64,000 bases of DNA, taken from contig SSNP01000083.1 of the NCBI GenBank assembly GCA_006937955.1, forward strand, positions 1,692,867 through 1,756,866, in the 5' to 3' direction. This document shows positions 1-12,084 of this stretch, piece after piece. The notes beneath the pieces were generated by a model that saw nothing but the letters and a program-made list of their open reading frames with translations, was not told the DNA's origin and searched no databases. The translations under genes were made by a program, and so were the position numbers. Source of the DNA: Pachypanchax playfairii. Taxonomy: Eukaryota > Chordata > Actinopteri > Cyprinodontiformes > Aplocheilidae. Positions within the stretch are counted from its first letter, which is position 1. The number at the start of each line of letters is the position of its first letter.

Positions 1-659
1 CCGCACTCATAATGTGTCCAGTGTAAAGGAGGGGTAATAACATTTTTTGTGGCACAAAAATTAAGTCACTAACACACAAATAGAAACAAACAACTTCTTC
101 AAACAAAAACCTGATTTCCTTAGTAGCTGGAGTGAATGCTATACATGTTTGCCTTTATTGGACACAATTTGTAATTTGTTAAAAAATGTTGCCATGTCAG
201 TCTCAATTATCATTTTACCAAAATTCTTAAATAGTCAGAATGAACTGCAGCAAGCAAGGGTGGTTCTGGGCATAGGCAGATTAGGCAATTGCCTAGGGCG
301 CCCTCTGTGTTGTGGTTAGAGATCTGGACCCAGGATACGATGTATTGGTCGATCCTAGGACAGCTGCCCACTTTACTGACTGAATGAAGAGGCGATCAAA
401 CATGAGATGCACGTCACTGCGGCACTCCACGGGTCATCCATTGCTGGGGGAATCGGGTGGGTGAATGATCTAAGTCCTTGGGCTGGGGTTATCAGACTGT
501 ACCTACAAAAATCACATACTGGGGGTGTGCTATGCTTTATCTTTTCCTGCATTTACCTGGTCAAAAGGATATATAACCTATGCGCTTATGGTAGATTCAC
601 CTTTATGTGGCAGCCAGAGATGGCTGCATGAAACACTCATCACCACTGGAAGTGCAGAC
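1..659. other. Upstream flank of the BEL/Pao element
   Basis: No gene recognised. The palindrome-like ggcaattgcctagggcgccc lies at 276-302. A 5' LTR or primer-binding site should fall here if the element were complete, but none was recognised. The short open frame at 407-631 has no recognisable features. Confidence 0.3.
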
Positions 660-701
660 CTGCCGCTGCACTCCAGAAGGGCTTGAAGGAAGCCACTGAG
701 G

Positions 702-1900
702 TTATGCGTGCAAGGGAGAGATGGATTTCTGGAGAGGAGAGAAGGACTCTGAATGATAGGATCAAAAACATAAGGACTCTGAAAAATAGGCTAAAAATAG
801 GCTAAAGCCAAATTCGTTACTGCAAGGCGGGTCACAGAGGCTGTGGCAGGAGCTGCCAATGGGGGAGAAGTACCAATGAGCCCTAACCCAGCGCCAATAA
901 CCACTCCAATCGTCAGAATCAAACCAACTGCACTTCCTGTCTTCAGTGGGAATAGCAGAGAATACTACAGGTGGAAAAAAGATTGGGAGAACTTGCAAAA
1001 GCAAGGCGAACCAACAGGATCTGTTGAAGTTAAGAAGATCCAACTGTTGGACAGTATTGTGGAGAAAATATTTAAAGACCTAAGACTGTCCACATACTCT
1101 TCAGCAGAAGACATATTCCAAGTCCTTGAGAACAGATATGGGAACAAGTCTGCTATAGCACTCGAAATTCTGGAAGACTTGGAAAGACTCCCTCCCATCC
1201 GAGGAAACCAACAAGGTTATCGACCTGGTCCAAGCAGTTGAAAAGGCTGTAACTGACCTCACGGAACTGAACAACACCAGGGCAATAAAAAACCAACTGG
1301 CTATACAGACAATAGAAAGTAAACTCCCCGACTTTGTGAAACGGGATTAGCTTGTCTTTATGATGGAACCAAGCAATGCAGTGACACCTGACAACCACTT
1401 TGATATGCTTGTCACATTCCTGAAAATGCAGGAGGGCGTCCTCGAAAGGTTGGAGCAGTTAAAAATAACTGACAAGTCTGACAACTTCCCGACACGAAGG
1501 CCAGAGAAGAAATTTGCCTCAACTAAGGCCACAAAGAAAGAGCTTGAGAGTGCATGTGGTGTATGTGGTGATGAAAGGCACAACAACAAACTCTTCTTCT
1601 GCAGGAAATTCAAAAACTTAAGTGTTTCAGAGAAGAGAGCCACACTGAAACGGCTTGGGGCTTGTAAGATGTGTCTTGGTTGGCATACAAGAAGGGAAGA
1701 GTGCAGGAAAGGAGGTCCTCCAGATCACCATTACTTTCTCTGCCTGAAAGACAGCACGGCACAACTTCAGAAAAGTGCTGAGTCCAGCCAAAGCAGCAGT
1801 GCAGTAAAAAGCAATCTGACTGCTGAGCAAGAAGACTTCCTTGCAGAGTTGTCTCCAGAAATGGCTGAAAAGTGTAAGAAAGCATTCACCAATAGTAACA
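702..1900 (+). pseudogene. BEL/Pao Gag remnant
   Basis: Gag coats the retrotransposon RNA in cytoplasmic particles. The coding trace starts near the ATG at 702. It is disturbed near 785-805, where an 11-base unit (aaaaataggct) is present twice, then continues from 843 (first in-frame ATG at 876). LPVFSGNSREYYRWKKDW is the BEL Gag start motif (DUF1759-like). The frame shifts near 1195 and runs through a stop at 1348 into a Cys-rich zinc-binding segment (CGVCGDERHNNKLFFC and CKMCLGWH, 1552-1689). The C-terminal part merges into the protease region. Residue numbering of an intact family protein is not inferred here. Confidence 0.8.
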
Positions 1901-1959
1901 CGCGAGTAGGCACTCCACCATCATCTCATCTACTGGAAAAGAATGGACTATCGGAGCCG

Positions 1960-4100
1960 CCAGTCATATTGATGTTGATGGAAGTCACAGCAAACACGGG
2001 ACAAAAGATTGGAACGCTCATCGACCTCGCTTCGGACACCAACTACATCACGCACAAGGTCGCTGACCGTCTTAGACTGCGCAGCGAGAAGGTGACATTA
2101 ATCCTGTAAGGCGTTGGTGGAATGACTTTGACGGTGAGCACAAAGCGATATCTTCTCAGAGTGCACACTCGTTCGGCATCAGCTGAAGAAAGGGCACATG
2201 AACTTGTGTGCTACGGCTTGGATGAAATCACAAAGGTCCATAAAGAGATCGAACCCAGAAAACTCCAACGTTTCTTCCCTGAGGTTGATCTGGAAGATCT
2301 GAAACGTCCAAGTTGAGCTTTTAATCAGCCACCATGATGGAAGACTAGCCCCACAAAGAGTAAAAGTCATCGGGGATCTTGTCTTGTGGGACAGCCCTCT
2401 GGGCAAGATGGTTGGAGGAGCTCATCCTGATCTCTTTGAGCACATTGAGATTGCTGCGCATGAGTCCAAGACGCACTTTGCTCGATCAATGACAGCAGCT
2501 GCAGTCAGGTATGAGGAACAAACTAAAGAAAGTCCCAAGCCAGGCATTACTTCAGAACAAAAAGTGGCAAAAACGTTGGTTACAGTAGGCTCTACTAAAG
2601 ATTTCCTCGAGTGGTGGAAATGGGAGAGCATCGGCGCTTCCTGTGAGCCCAAATGCAGAGGATGTCAGTGTGGAAATTGCCAACCAGGAGGCAAAGAAAT
2701 GACGCTGACGGAGGAAAGTGATTTGGAAATAATAAAGGCAGGCCTCACCTACATTACGGCTGATGCTCACGTTGACGCTACACACTGGGATACAAAGTGC
2801 CCATGGACTCAGGATCTAGCCTTACTACCGAACAACAAAAGTGCTATCCAAGGCACATTCCTAAGAACAGAGCGCCAGTTGGAAAAAGAGCCAGATTGGA
2901 GAGCAGCACACGCAGGCCAAATACATGAAATGGTAGAGTGTCATGCAGCTATAAAGCTCACAGAAAGGATGAAGAGTGATTGGAAAGGTCCTGTCTGGTA
3001 TGTGAGTCATCTGGTTGCCCCAAACCCCCACTCAGTCACTACTCCAGTCCAGCTAGTGTGGAATAGCAGCCAGAAATTCAAAGGACTAACCATGAATGAC
3101 ATGTTGCTTAAAGGACCAGATGTACTCAATCCCATCAGAGCTGTTCTTCTACGGTTCAGGCAAGGTGTACATGCTGCCTTAGGCGACATAAAGAAGATGT
3201 ACAATTCAGTCTGGCTGGAAGACAGGGAGATGCACCTGCACCGATTCCTCTGGCGAGACCATTTTGCTGATGACATAGAGGAGTACGCCATCACCAGAGT
3301 AAATATTGGTGACTGCCCAGCAGGGTGCATCGCACAATTGGCAATGAGGGAAACCGCTAAGTTACCTGCCTTTTCTCATATGGTGGAGGAGCGTCGAGTC
3401 TTGGACGAAGACAGTTATGTAGATGACATACTCACTTCCCACAACTGTCTGAAGACCCTGGTTAAAATCACACAGAGAGTGGAGGAGATCTTAAAAGCTG
3501 GGGGCTACTTTCTCAAACCCTGGGTGTGGTCCGGGCAAAGTGGGAGGCAACAAAGGACAGAACATGTCAAATCAGAAGAAACAGACCCCCAAAATCAAAC
3601 TCCAAGCAGAACTATTATCCTACCAAATCAAATGAGGGATGAAGATAATAAAGCGCTTGGAGTTGGGTATGAGACAGAAGACAACCTGTACATACTTACC
3701 TCGATTAACTTTTCCAAGAAGAGAAAGAAAATGAGAACCGGCAAGCATCTTACCAAAGAGGAGATAAGATTGGCAACGCCAAAACCATTAACCAGGAGGG
3801 AGCTGTTAAGCCAAGTAGCCGGCCTCTATGATCCGATCGGCCTGGTCACACCTCTGAAGCAGAAGGATGCTATCCTTGTGAGACGGGATTTCCAAGAAGC
3901 TGGTGGTGGAAGAATGACTCGAGAAACTTGGGACAGACCACTCTCAGAAGGCCTGAGAGAAGAGGCCATAAAGCTCTTCAAAGAATATGCAGAGTTGGGT
4001 CAGATAAAGTTCCCCAGGAGTCTCACGCCAGCAGATTGGAAAAGCAATCCTGTGGGTATCACCTTCTCCGATGGAAGTGACAAAACCTATGGCGCTGTAT
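1960..4100 (+). pseudogene. BEL/Pao Pol remnant: protease and reverse transcriptase
   Basis: The protease part has GTLIDLASDTNYITHKVADRL near 2010-2075, where retropepsins normally carry a D-S/T-G catalytic motif; here the Asp is followed by LA. A stop at 2107 and a frameshift near 2312 interrupt it, before GDLVLWDSPLGKMVGG, a segment shared by BEL elements. The 2384-4129 frame contains the reverse transcriptase: the first catalytic Asp in LGDIKKMYNSVW (about 3180-3215) and the YVDDILTS active site (3417-3440). SQVAGLYDPIGLVTPL, a Pao-family signature, follows at about 3810-3857. Reverse transcriptase copies the element RNA into DNA. Confidence 0.88.
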
Positions 4101-6221
4101 CTCAGGTGGTACACAGGAAGTGGCATTGAAATCCGCTTCGTGGAGGCAAAGGCCAAACTAACACCACTGAATCAGAAGGGCAAAGCTGTTAAAGCCGAAA
4201 TATGTGGAGCAGTTTTCGCAGCACGACTTTGCAAGTATTTTGAGAAGCATGCAAGAATGCAAGTGGAGCAGTTGTTTCACCCCGTGGACAGTCGGACGGT
4301 GCTGGGAGCCATCCAAAGAGACAGCTATGGATATCAAACCTTATTTGCCAACCGGGTTGGTGAAATCCAAAGATCTGCAACAGATTGGTGGTGGATACCT
4401 GGAGAACTGAACATTGCTGACATCATAACAAGAGGAAGTTCAGCTGAGGACCTAAAGGAGGGCTCAACATGGCAGAGGAGTCCAGATTTCCTGAAACTGT
4501 CAGTAAATGATTGGCCAATAAAATCGCCTAAAGATGTTGCAGCTCATGTGAGAGAAAATGTTGATAAGCTCCAAAGAAAGTCCTTCACAGCTGTTACCAC
4601 CAGAAGCCAGGCCAAGAAGGATATGCAGCAAACACCTCAGCAACAGGAAGTAAAGTCAGGGGTTAGACCAGCGGGTTGGGTCAAACAACTCATCACCATT
4701 GAAAGGTTCAGCTCTTTGCAAAAGCTCATTGATCTCATTGCTTGGACCTGGCGAGCTGCCCAAACTTGGAGGGGAAAAGGTGAAATTAACAGTGTGGCTA
4801 AAGGACAAATACCTACACTAACTGTCACTGAGCGCCAAGATGCCTTCAGAGACCTCCTCCTCGCAGCCCAGGTTGGGCAAACGTTTCCTGACACAGCCCT
4901 AAAGTGGTTGGCTGTATACAGAGACAATGATGGACTCCTTGTGTGTGGGGGACAGTTCCAATCATTTGCTGAAGAGCAAACTGAGGTTCCAATTCTGCCT
5001 TATAAACACTGGATTTCCACCCTGCTTGCCAGAGAAGCCCACAATGTGAACCATGAGGGTATTACTGGAGCACTTCTGAGAATGAGAAGAAAAGCATGGG
5101 TAATCAAAGGTCGAAGGCATGCTAAGCAGGTGGTCGACAGCTGTGTTACCTGCAGAAAGAACAAAGCAAGGACATGTCAACAACAAATGGGAGACCTACC
5201 TCCCGAGAGAGTCAACCCCGCCAGACCCTTTGAATACACCACTTTAGACCTTTTTGGACCATACATGGTTAAAGATGAAGTGAGAAAGAGAGTCAAGCTA
5301 AAAGTATGGGGCATTGCTTTCTGCTGCATGGCCTCAAGAGCCATACACACGAATTTTGTCAGTGACCAATCCTCTGAAGGGTTCCTGCAAGCCTACCAAA
5401 GATTCACAGCACTCAGGGGTCACCCCAAAAAGCTGTGGTCTGATCAAGGTTCAAACTTTGTGGGAGCCAAACCCGCACTGGAGGAACTATACAGGCACCT
5501 TGACAGGCTAGACAAATCAGAGATAGAAGACAAAGCAGCACAAGGTGGAACAGACTGGTCATGGAAGATCCACCCTGCAGACTCACCCCATCGCAATGGT
5601 GCAGCTGAGGCGGCAGTTCGTCTGGTGAAAAGAGCCCTGAACAACCTAGCTGGTGAGAATGTATTCACCTGGAGTGAATTCCAAACATTTCTCTTCACTG
5701 CAGCCAACCTTGTGAACGAAAGGCCAATAGATGCACGGGTGCAAAGCAGAGAAGACTGTATCCACTATATCAGCCCTAATAGTCTTCTGCTTGGACGAGT
5801 CAGCCCCAAAGGTGACATTGCAAAATTTGATATTGAAGGCTACTCCTACAACAGGCTTCAAAACATCCAATCAGAAGTGACCAAGTTTTGGAGGAAATGG
5901 TATGAGCTGGCAGGACCAAATCTATTCATACGGAGCAAGTGGCACACAAAAGAGCGAAATGTTGCAATTGGTGACATAGTTTGGGTGGCTGACCAAAATG
6001 CACTAAGAAACCAGTAGAAAGTTGGAAGGGTAGTGAAAGTGAACCAAGACAAAAAGAGAATTGTCAGAGATGCTCATGTAAGAGTCTACCCAAGTTATCC
6101 AGTCCCAATGACCCCAGCAAAACAAGCCAAAAGGAAAATTCCAGCTACTATTCTACAAAGAGATGTGAGACATCTTATTATCCTATTGCCGATCGAAGAA
6201 CAAACCCCAACATACTCATGA
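4095..6221 (+). pseudogene. BEL/Pao Pol remnant: RNase H and integrase
   Basis: The frame changes near 4100, inside an RNase H-like segment (RFVEAKAKLTPLN, then a WIPGELNIADIITRG motif at about 4396-4434). The integrase zinc-binding HH-CC finger is at about 5038-5158 (HNVNHEGITG ... CVTCRKNK). The integrase core has its three acidic residues in TTLDLFGPY (about 5240), LWSDQGSNF (about 5435) and NGAAEAAVRLVKRAL (about 5597). After a stop at 6015 the frame continues to 6221 with RVVKVNQDKKRIVRDAHVRVYP, matching the BEL C-terminal domain. Integrase inserts the cDNA into the host chromosome. Coding similarity is still obvious, so the element is only moderately old. Confidence 0.88.
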
Positions 6222-6240
6222 AGACTGTGTGACCTCCCTT

Positions 6241-7270
6241 GGTGTCCCACCACAAGCTCGAGGTGTCGTGGCAAAGAAGATGCCTTCTCATTAACCTTTC
6301 CTTTCTACATCTTTTCTCACACCTTTTTTTTTCTACCTGTTTACACCATCTCTCACCTTTACACACAATAGTTGTATGACCACTAGATGGAGTTAGTTTG
6401 TACTCAATGCTCCCACCTCACTAATGGGTAGGAAAGAACAGGTGTGTCTGCACACACCCATTGAGATACTCTGGTTGAGCACAGGGACATTGCTGGTGAG
6501 TGTTTGGAGTTGTTTGATTAAAAGTTCACCATGAAATATTTAATGAACTGGCTGCTAAAAGCCTTTATACGGAAATAAGTTAAAGACTAATGCTCTACGA
6601 AAGGCTACAGGCCTATGATGTCCTGTTTATTTGTTTGTGGTTCAGAGCCAGTCATATTGTTTGCCTGATAGACTGTAGGCCTGAGAGAGGCTATATCTTA
6701 GTCTTTTTTTCTATATTGAATGAGTTGGAAAGTCACTTCTTGTAAGTACGGTATAAGTTTAAAAACAGTACAAGTTTAAAAACATTTGTAAATATTAGAA
6801 CATGTAGTTAAAAAGATAATAAAAGGCCTTAAGCTAAGAATAAATAAAATGTGAATGATAGAAATGATAATTTATGTTTAAGCTAAAAACAGTTACAAGC
6901 ATGAATGGCTTAAAGGATTGTTAAATTTAAAACAGTTTGAAGAAGTTAAGAACATTAAGATAATAAACTAAGACAGAGAATTAAGGGCAATCTAATTTCA
7001 TTTCAGAGATATTTAAATATATGCCTTCTATTATTTAAAAAAGTTTATAAAACCACATACAAAAATACACACAAACTTTAAAATATAAATATATGCAAAT
7101 ATGTGTTAAAATTATTTTCTAATTTTTCCTATTTAATGTTCCTTTCTTTAAGGTTTTCAACCTGCAACCTGGTTACTACAAAAATAAAGTATTAGAAGAA
7201 GCTGAGTTGGCCTCATGTCCTCTGTGCTCTTCCTGTCCCATCAAGCGGGACCAGCATCTTTAAAAAACAA
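6241..7270. other. Region downstream of BEL/Pao pol, possibly containing its 3' LTR
   Basis: No gene. This AT-rich interval follows the end of the integrase coding trace, where a 3' LTR is expected. A plausible LTR start is TGTATGACC at 6372, but no matching copy was found near position 1-650, so the LTR call is not demonstrated. An AATAAA at about 7182 would suit an LTR polyadenylation signal. Confidence 0.25.
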
Positions 7271-7279
7271 AGTTTGACA

Positions 7280-8720
7280 CACACTGGCCCAACCATCAAC
7301 GTCAGAAGCGGCAAGTTTACATGTAAAGTTTATGGTGGAGTGCGTCAGACAGACGTCAACGGCTCAGCGTCGCTTTGTGAGCGTTATGAGCGGCAACTTT
7401 TCAAGCTCTTCGAGTGTTTCAGGCGTTGACGCTTGAAACCCTTGAAAAGCTCGAAACGCAGAAAGTTCCGCTAGTTGAACTTTTGACGCTCTTGAAGCGG
7501 CATGTCAACCAATCAGAGCGTCTCATCGTAGTGACGTGGCTTGTCTTACTACTGTCTCTGTTCCGAATCGGACCATCTCGCTGCCTGGCATCCAACTCTC
7601 CTAGAGAAAGCATGGTGTCCCACCTTCAGCTTGAGGGCCTCGGAGGATCTGCACTCGCTGTGTCAGTGAAAAGACATTCAGGCCTTAAAGCTACCTCTTG
7701 AGAAATCCCACCTCATCTCACCCTTGATGTTGCAATTGCACTCTCATAAACAGAAGAAAGCTATGTGTCTGCATCAAAAGTCAAGCACACCCTGACTTAT
7801 GAAGTGGGACGCATGGCCTGTCCTGTCCACAACCCGCAAATATCCAACCGCCTGTCCCCGCACTGCATTCTTGGCCAACATCTTAAGGCCCTTGTCTGTT
7901 CAGAAACATGGACCTACTGGTGTTCTCACCTGAGACTCCTTCAGAAGTGATCTTGGATGTATGCCACATTACAAGGGTTGTAGTTGCCAATGGTGGGGAC
8001 CTGCGCATACTTGAATCCATAGTTGAGATGGACTTGTGTGCTGCAATGAGAAACAACCTGATCAACGATGTGTCACTGTCCACTATAACCTTTGCCCGCA
8101 ATTACTACTCTCATAGTGGGCCACACCCACAAGACTGCTACTGGTTTGGGGAGAACAAAGACTTGCTGCCTTATTCCTAGTGCGGAACTACATCTACAAT
8201 GTGTCTCTTCAAGGGTGATAAGCCTGTGGATCTGTCGCACATGGCATGCTCACCTCAAAGTGAAGATTACTGCTCTTCCTTGGTCCATCAGGAAGGAAGT
8301 ATCATATCACACTGTTGTACGAATGTCTATGCTATCCTCAGAGGCTTGAACACACTCATCTCTGCGGACTCGGTTGCCACACTTGGTGGGTCTGAGCTAC
8401 GAATGATGGGGCCGAGAAAAACTTTACTCTACCTTGCAATTGAGCACCTGCACCGAAATCCTGAAATCATCCACAAGGGACTAAGGCTTCCGCCCCGGAG
8501 GAAATGTTTTTATTATATCCGTGAAGACTCTGCATCTTACTTTGTGTCGCTGCACCCTCCTGGAAATCAGGATCCCTGCGGAATTTGTTGTGGAGGCTGT
8601 TGTGCCTCGCTGTGGAATGGATGAGCGGTTCTCTTTGTTCTTGCACCTTCTTGTATGATTAGTGACCCCTCTGTCTTGATGTCTGTTAACCTGGAGGGTT
8701 GATTGTTATTAAGTTTAAAA
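7280..8720. other. Unrecognised relic region with several short + strand frames
   Basis: The first part (7300-7560) is rich in repeated 'agcgtc/gcggc' type words and looks like a DNA-transposon fragment. From 7765 to 8700, short + strand frames follow one another in different phases: 7908-8180 (ITRVVVANGGDLRILESI), 8199-8624 (ELRMMGPRKTLLYLAIEHL) and a third-phase piece near 8240-8350 (HLKVKITALPWSIRKEV). The pattern resembles a decayed coding sequence of host or transposon origin. I recognise no family. Protein database search of all three frames would decide. Confidence 0.3.
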
Positions 8721-8729
8721 TGGACGATG

Positions 8730-9936
8730 CAGCTCAGGGCAGGCCCAGACAGCAAGTGTGAGTCTGTCTGTGCTTTAGGTGTACAGCTATATTCATTAAA
8801 TGTACTAGTTTAAAATAAGGTCAGGTTTTGTGTAGACAGGAAGATGTTCTTTAATTTGAAGTAAGTCTTTGGAAAATCATTGTAAATATGTGTAATGCCC
8901 CCTGAAGTGAGAGATATTTGTGTGTCTGTGTGTGTGTCTTTTGCAGGGTTCACCTCTTTTAAAGGGATCATTTCAATAAATGCACCCTCATAAATTGTCA
9001 CCCGATCCTTCACTCATCCATGATGTGCCTTTATTTATTTATTTATTTATTTATTTCAACGCATGAGAGGCCATATTCAAATGCAGGAAGGGAAGACCTT
9101 TCACACGCGCGTCAGGCTATAATGGGAAAAGCTTAGCATAACTTCCGTCTGATTTCCAATGCAAATATTACCAGTCAAGTTCAGTGTGCAGTTGCAGATT
9201 ATAGTTTATCCTCCTCAAACACCACAGAGTTCTTTTACGCTCTGGAAACATTTTTGCTTATCAGTGCAATGCAACAATCAGGTCTCTTCACATCCTCTCA
9301 GTCCCTCGGAGACTTCAAGAGGGAGTGGGTTGTGTGTGAGAGAGAAGCACCCAATGATATGGAGGTGTGTGCGTTAGGGGTGGTAATGGTTGAAGAAGAT
9401 GAAAAGAAAAAAAAAAGATCATCAGCAATCAAATGCAGTCCGATCCACCACAAACTTCATCCCCCTTCAATGATTTTTTTTTCCCCTTCTTGTCTAAATC
9501 CTCAGCCCCTAAATCCTTAAATTAAACATCTTAATTGCTGTAAGCTTCACTATCAATTGGGGAGTTACAAAGAACTCAATGTATCCACCCCCAGCTCCCC
9601 CTTTTTACTCCTAATGATGTATCACATTCTTTTGTTTATGTAATTACACAATATAAGATGCAGCGGCAGCCCTCCAATCTCCCCTCTGCTCTTCTGCTGT
9701 TTGTTATAATATAAAGGCACCATGACTAAGTTCTTACATCAAACAATAAACAAAAAACTAGCACAGATAATTCTATTAACAGCTAAAGTTTCTTCCTTTA
9801 TGTAACATTTCCATCACTCGAAGTAGAAAGCTGTTATTGACAGAATTCTTTTTTGATCGAGCTCAAAGTAATTTTTTCTTATCAATTATGCCTAAAATAA
9901 TCTGGGCCCAGATTACATTTTTTAATCCTTTGATGC
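8730..9936. other. Intergenic, no gene seen
   Basis: AT-rich DNA with a TTTA tetranucleotide microsatellite (9031-9056) and a GAAAAA-rich stretch near 9400-9415. No coding region or transposon was recognised. Confidence 0.6.
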
Positions 9937-9940
9937 TTAA

Positions 9941-10549
9941 AGGTACAATATGTAAGAATTTTCCAGTGACATACTCACACAACAGTCTAATGTCCCACCG
10001 ATGTTGAAAATAAAGTTACTGGGTGGTCGCTAGTTTCTGTCACTTTAAAAATGCTGTTCCGGGATGGAATCATTGTTTATGATAGCTATTCTGCGTCCAG
10101 ACTTCCTGGTTCCATAGCAAGTCACATGCGAGCCTGCAAGGTTGCCATGTCTTCAACACAAGCAGCTGCAATTCAGCAATGACTATCAGCAAAGAGTAAA
10201 AGAAGCAGGACTGAGGTAACTTGTAGTAAACCTTAGAAAACATGACATCCTCCCCTATATTTAGTACAACTGAGCAGCCGAGCTGCACCCCTTGCACAGG
10301 CGTAGTTCACATGATGGATCAATCACATGCACTTAGGAAAACTCAACGCTAAACAAATAGGCCTTCAGACATTCCCAAAAATTGCACAAATACAAGATAA
10401 AAAAATGTGGATCAACATTGGAACTGGCAATCCAGCAGAAAAATCAGGGAGGGAAGGGTGTGAGTATCTGAAAGCGGACAGTTTCTTTTTCTAAATGAAC
10501 TGCAGTACTTTTATTTGACCTCAAGGACTTATTCTTGTATATTGAACCT
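9941..10549. mobile_element. Non-autonomous TTAA-flanked inverted-repeat element (family A)
   Basis: The element is bounded by TTAA at 9937-9940 and 10550-10553. Its ends are imperfect inverted repeats: AGGTACAATATGTAAGAAT on the left, against the complement of the right end AGGTTCAATATACAAGAAT (16 of 19 matching). It is 609 bp with no transposase. TTAA target duplication is characteristic of the piggyBac and Kolobok superfamilies; which one applies is not proven. Confidence 0.75.
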
Positions 10550-10683
10550 TTAACATCCCCTCAAAACTGAATAGGTTTCATCAGTATTTTTTCTTTCGAC
10601 GTTTGTGAGTCAGTACAGTGTAGCTGTCCCAGCTGTTGCAGGTTGTAGTACAATATTGCACTAATTATATATATATATATATA

Positions 10684-10883
10684 CAGTGGGGCAAAAAAGT
10701 ATTTAGTCAGCCACCAATTGTGTAAGTTCTCCCACTTAAAAAGATCAGAGAGGCCTGTAATTTTCATCATAGGTATACCTCAACTATGAGAGACAAAATG
10801 AGGAAAAAAAATCCAGAAAATCACATTGTCTGATTTTTAAAGAATTTATTTGCAAATTATGGTGGAAAATAAGTATTTGGTCA
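10684..10883. repeat. Tc1-like element, left terminal inverted repeat
   Basis: A 200-bp terminal repeat beginning CAGTGGGGCAAAAAAG and ending TATTTGGTCA, complementary to 12085-12284. Such repeats carry the transposase binding sites. Confidence 0.93.
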
Positions 10884-10899
10884 ATAACAAAAGTTAATC

Positions 10900-11921
10900 T
10901 CAATACTTTGTTATATAGCCTTTGTTGGCAATGACAGAGGTCAAACGTTTTCTGTAAGTCTTCACAAGGTTTTCACACACTGTTGCTGGTATTTTGGCCC
11001 ATTCCTCCATGCAGATCTCCTCTAGAGCAGTGATGTTTTGGGGCTGACGCTGGGCAACACGGACTTTCAACTCCCTCCAGAGATTTTCTATGGGGTTGAG
11101 ATCTGGAGACTGGCTAGGCCACTCCAGGATCTTGAAATGCTTCTTACGAAGCCACTCCTTCGTTGCCCGGGCGGTGTGTTTGGGATCATTGTCATGCTGA
11201 AAGACCCAGCCACGTCTCATTTTCAAGCCCTTGCTGATGGAAGGAGGTTTTCACTCAAAATCTTACGATACATGGCCCCATTCATTCTTTCCTTTACACG
11301 GATCAGTCGTCCTGGTCCCCTTGCAGAAAAACAGCCCCAAAGCATGATGTTTCCACCCCCATGCTTTACAGTAGGTATGGTGTTCTTTGGATCCAACTCA
11401 GCATTCTTTCCCCTCCAAACACGACAAGTTGAGTTTCTACCAAAAAGTTCTATTTTGGTTTCATCTGACCATATGATGTTCTCCCAATCCTCTTCTGGAT
11501 CATCCAAATGCTCTCTAGCAAACTGCAGACGGGCCTGGACGTGTCCTGGCTTCAGCAGGGGGACACGTCTGGCACTGCAGGATTTGAGTCCCTGGCGGCG
11601 TAGTGTGTTACTGATGGTAGCCTTTGTTACTTTGGTCCCAGCTCTCTGCAGGTCATTCACTAGGTCCCTCCGTGTGGTTCTGGGATTTTTGCTCACCGTT
11701 CTTGTGATCATTTTGACCCCACGGGGTGAGATCTTGCTTGGAGCCCCAGATCGAGGGAGATTATCAGTGGTCTTGTATGTCTTCCATTTTCTAATAATTG
11801 CTCCCACAGTTGATTTCTTCACACCAAGCTGCTTACCTATTGCAGATTCAGTCTTCCCAGCCTGGTGAAGGTCTACAATTTTGTTTCTGGTGTCCTTTGA
11901 CAGCTCTTTGGTCTTGGCCAT
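10900..11921 (-). pseudogene. Tc1-like transposase with a single frameshift
   Basis: The transposase cuts and pastes the element at TA sites. The N-terminal frame (11223-11921, 232 codons) starts MAKTKELSKDTRNKIVDL. It has the paired helix-turn-helix DNA-binding region, with the second helix set around TISNTLRRQGL, and the first catalytic Asp in WSDETKIELFG. The second frame (10900-11226) carries the other two acidic residues: QHDNDPKHTA and PDLNPIENLWRELK (DD34E pattern). The two frames meet near 11223, where one base appears to be missing just after LPSARA. Together they have about 340 codons, the usual length for the family. Confidence 0.92.
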
Positions 11922-12084
11922 AGTGGAGTTTGGAGCGTGACTGTTTGAGGTTGTGGACAGGTGTCTTTTATACTGATAACGAGTTCACACAGGTGCCATT
12001 AATACAGGTAACGAGTGGAGGACCGAGGAGCCTCTTAAAGACGTTACAGGTCTGTGAAAGCCAGAAATCTTACTTGTTTGTAGG

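Larger units (their letters stand above)
660..6240 (+). mobile_element. BEL/Pao LTR retrotransposon, internal region, decayed
   Basis: A contiguous series of homologous but interrupted reading frames runs in the BEL/Pao order: Gag with cysteine clusters, aspartic protease, reverse transcriptase with YVDD, RNase H-like segment, integrase zinc finger, integrase core, and the C-terminal segment typical of this superfamily. At least three frame breaks (near 1195, 2312 and 4100) and three in-frame stops (1348, 2107, 6015) make it non-functional. A flanking pair of LTRs could not be matched inside the window, so the outer limits are uncertain. Confidence 0.9.

Noticed and set aside
7765..8624. Match to chaperonin-like BBS/MKKS proteins considered for the relic region
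   Set aside because: Reading the frames against remembered family features gave no convincing collinear motifs.
11038..11868. 276-codon + strand frame opposite the Tc1 transposase
   Set aside because: Antisense shadow of the transposase, which has clear motifs on the - strand.
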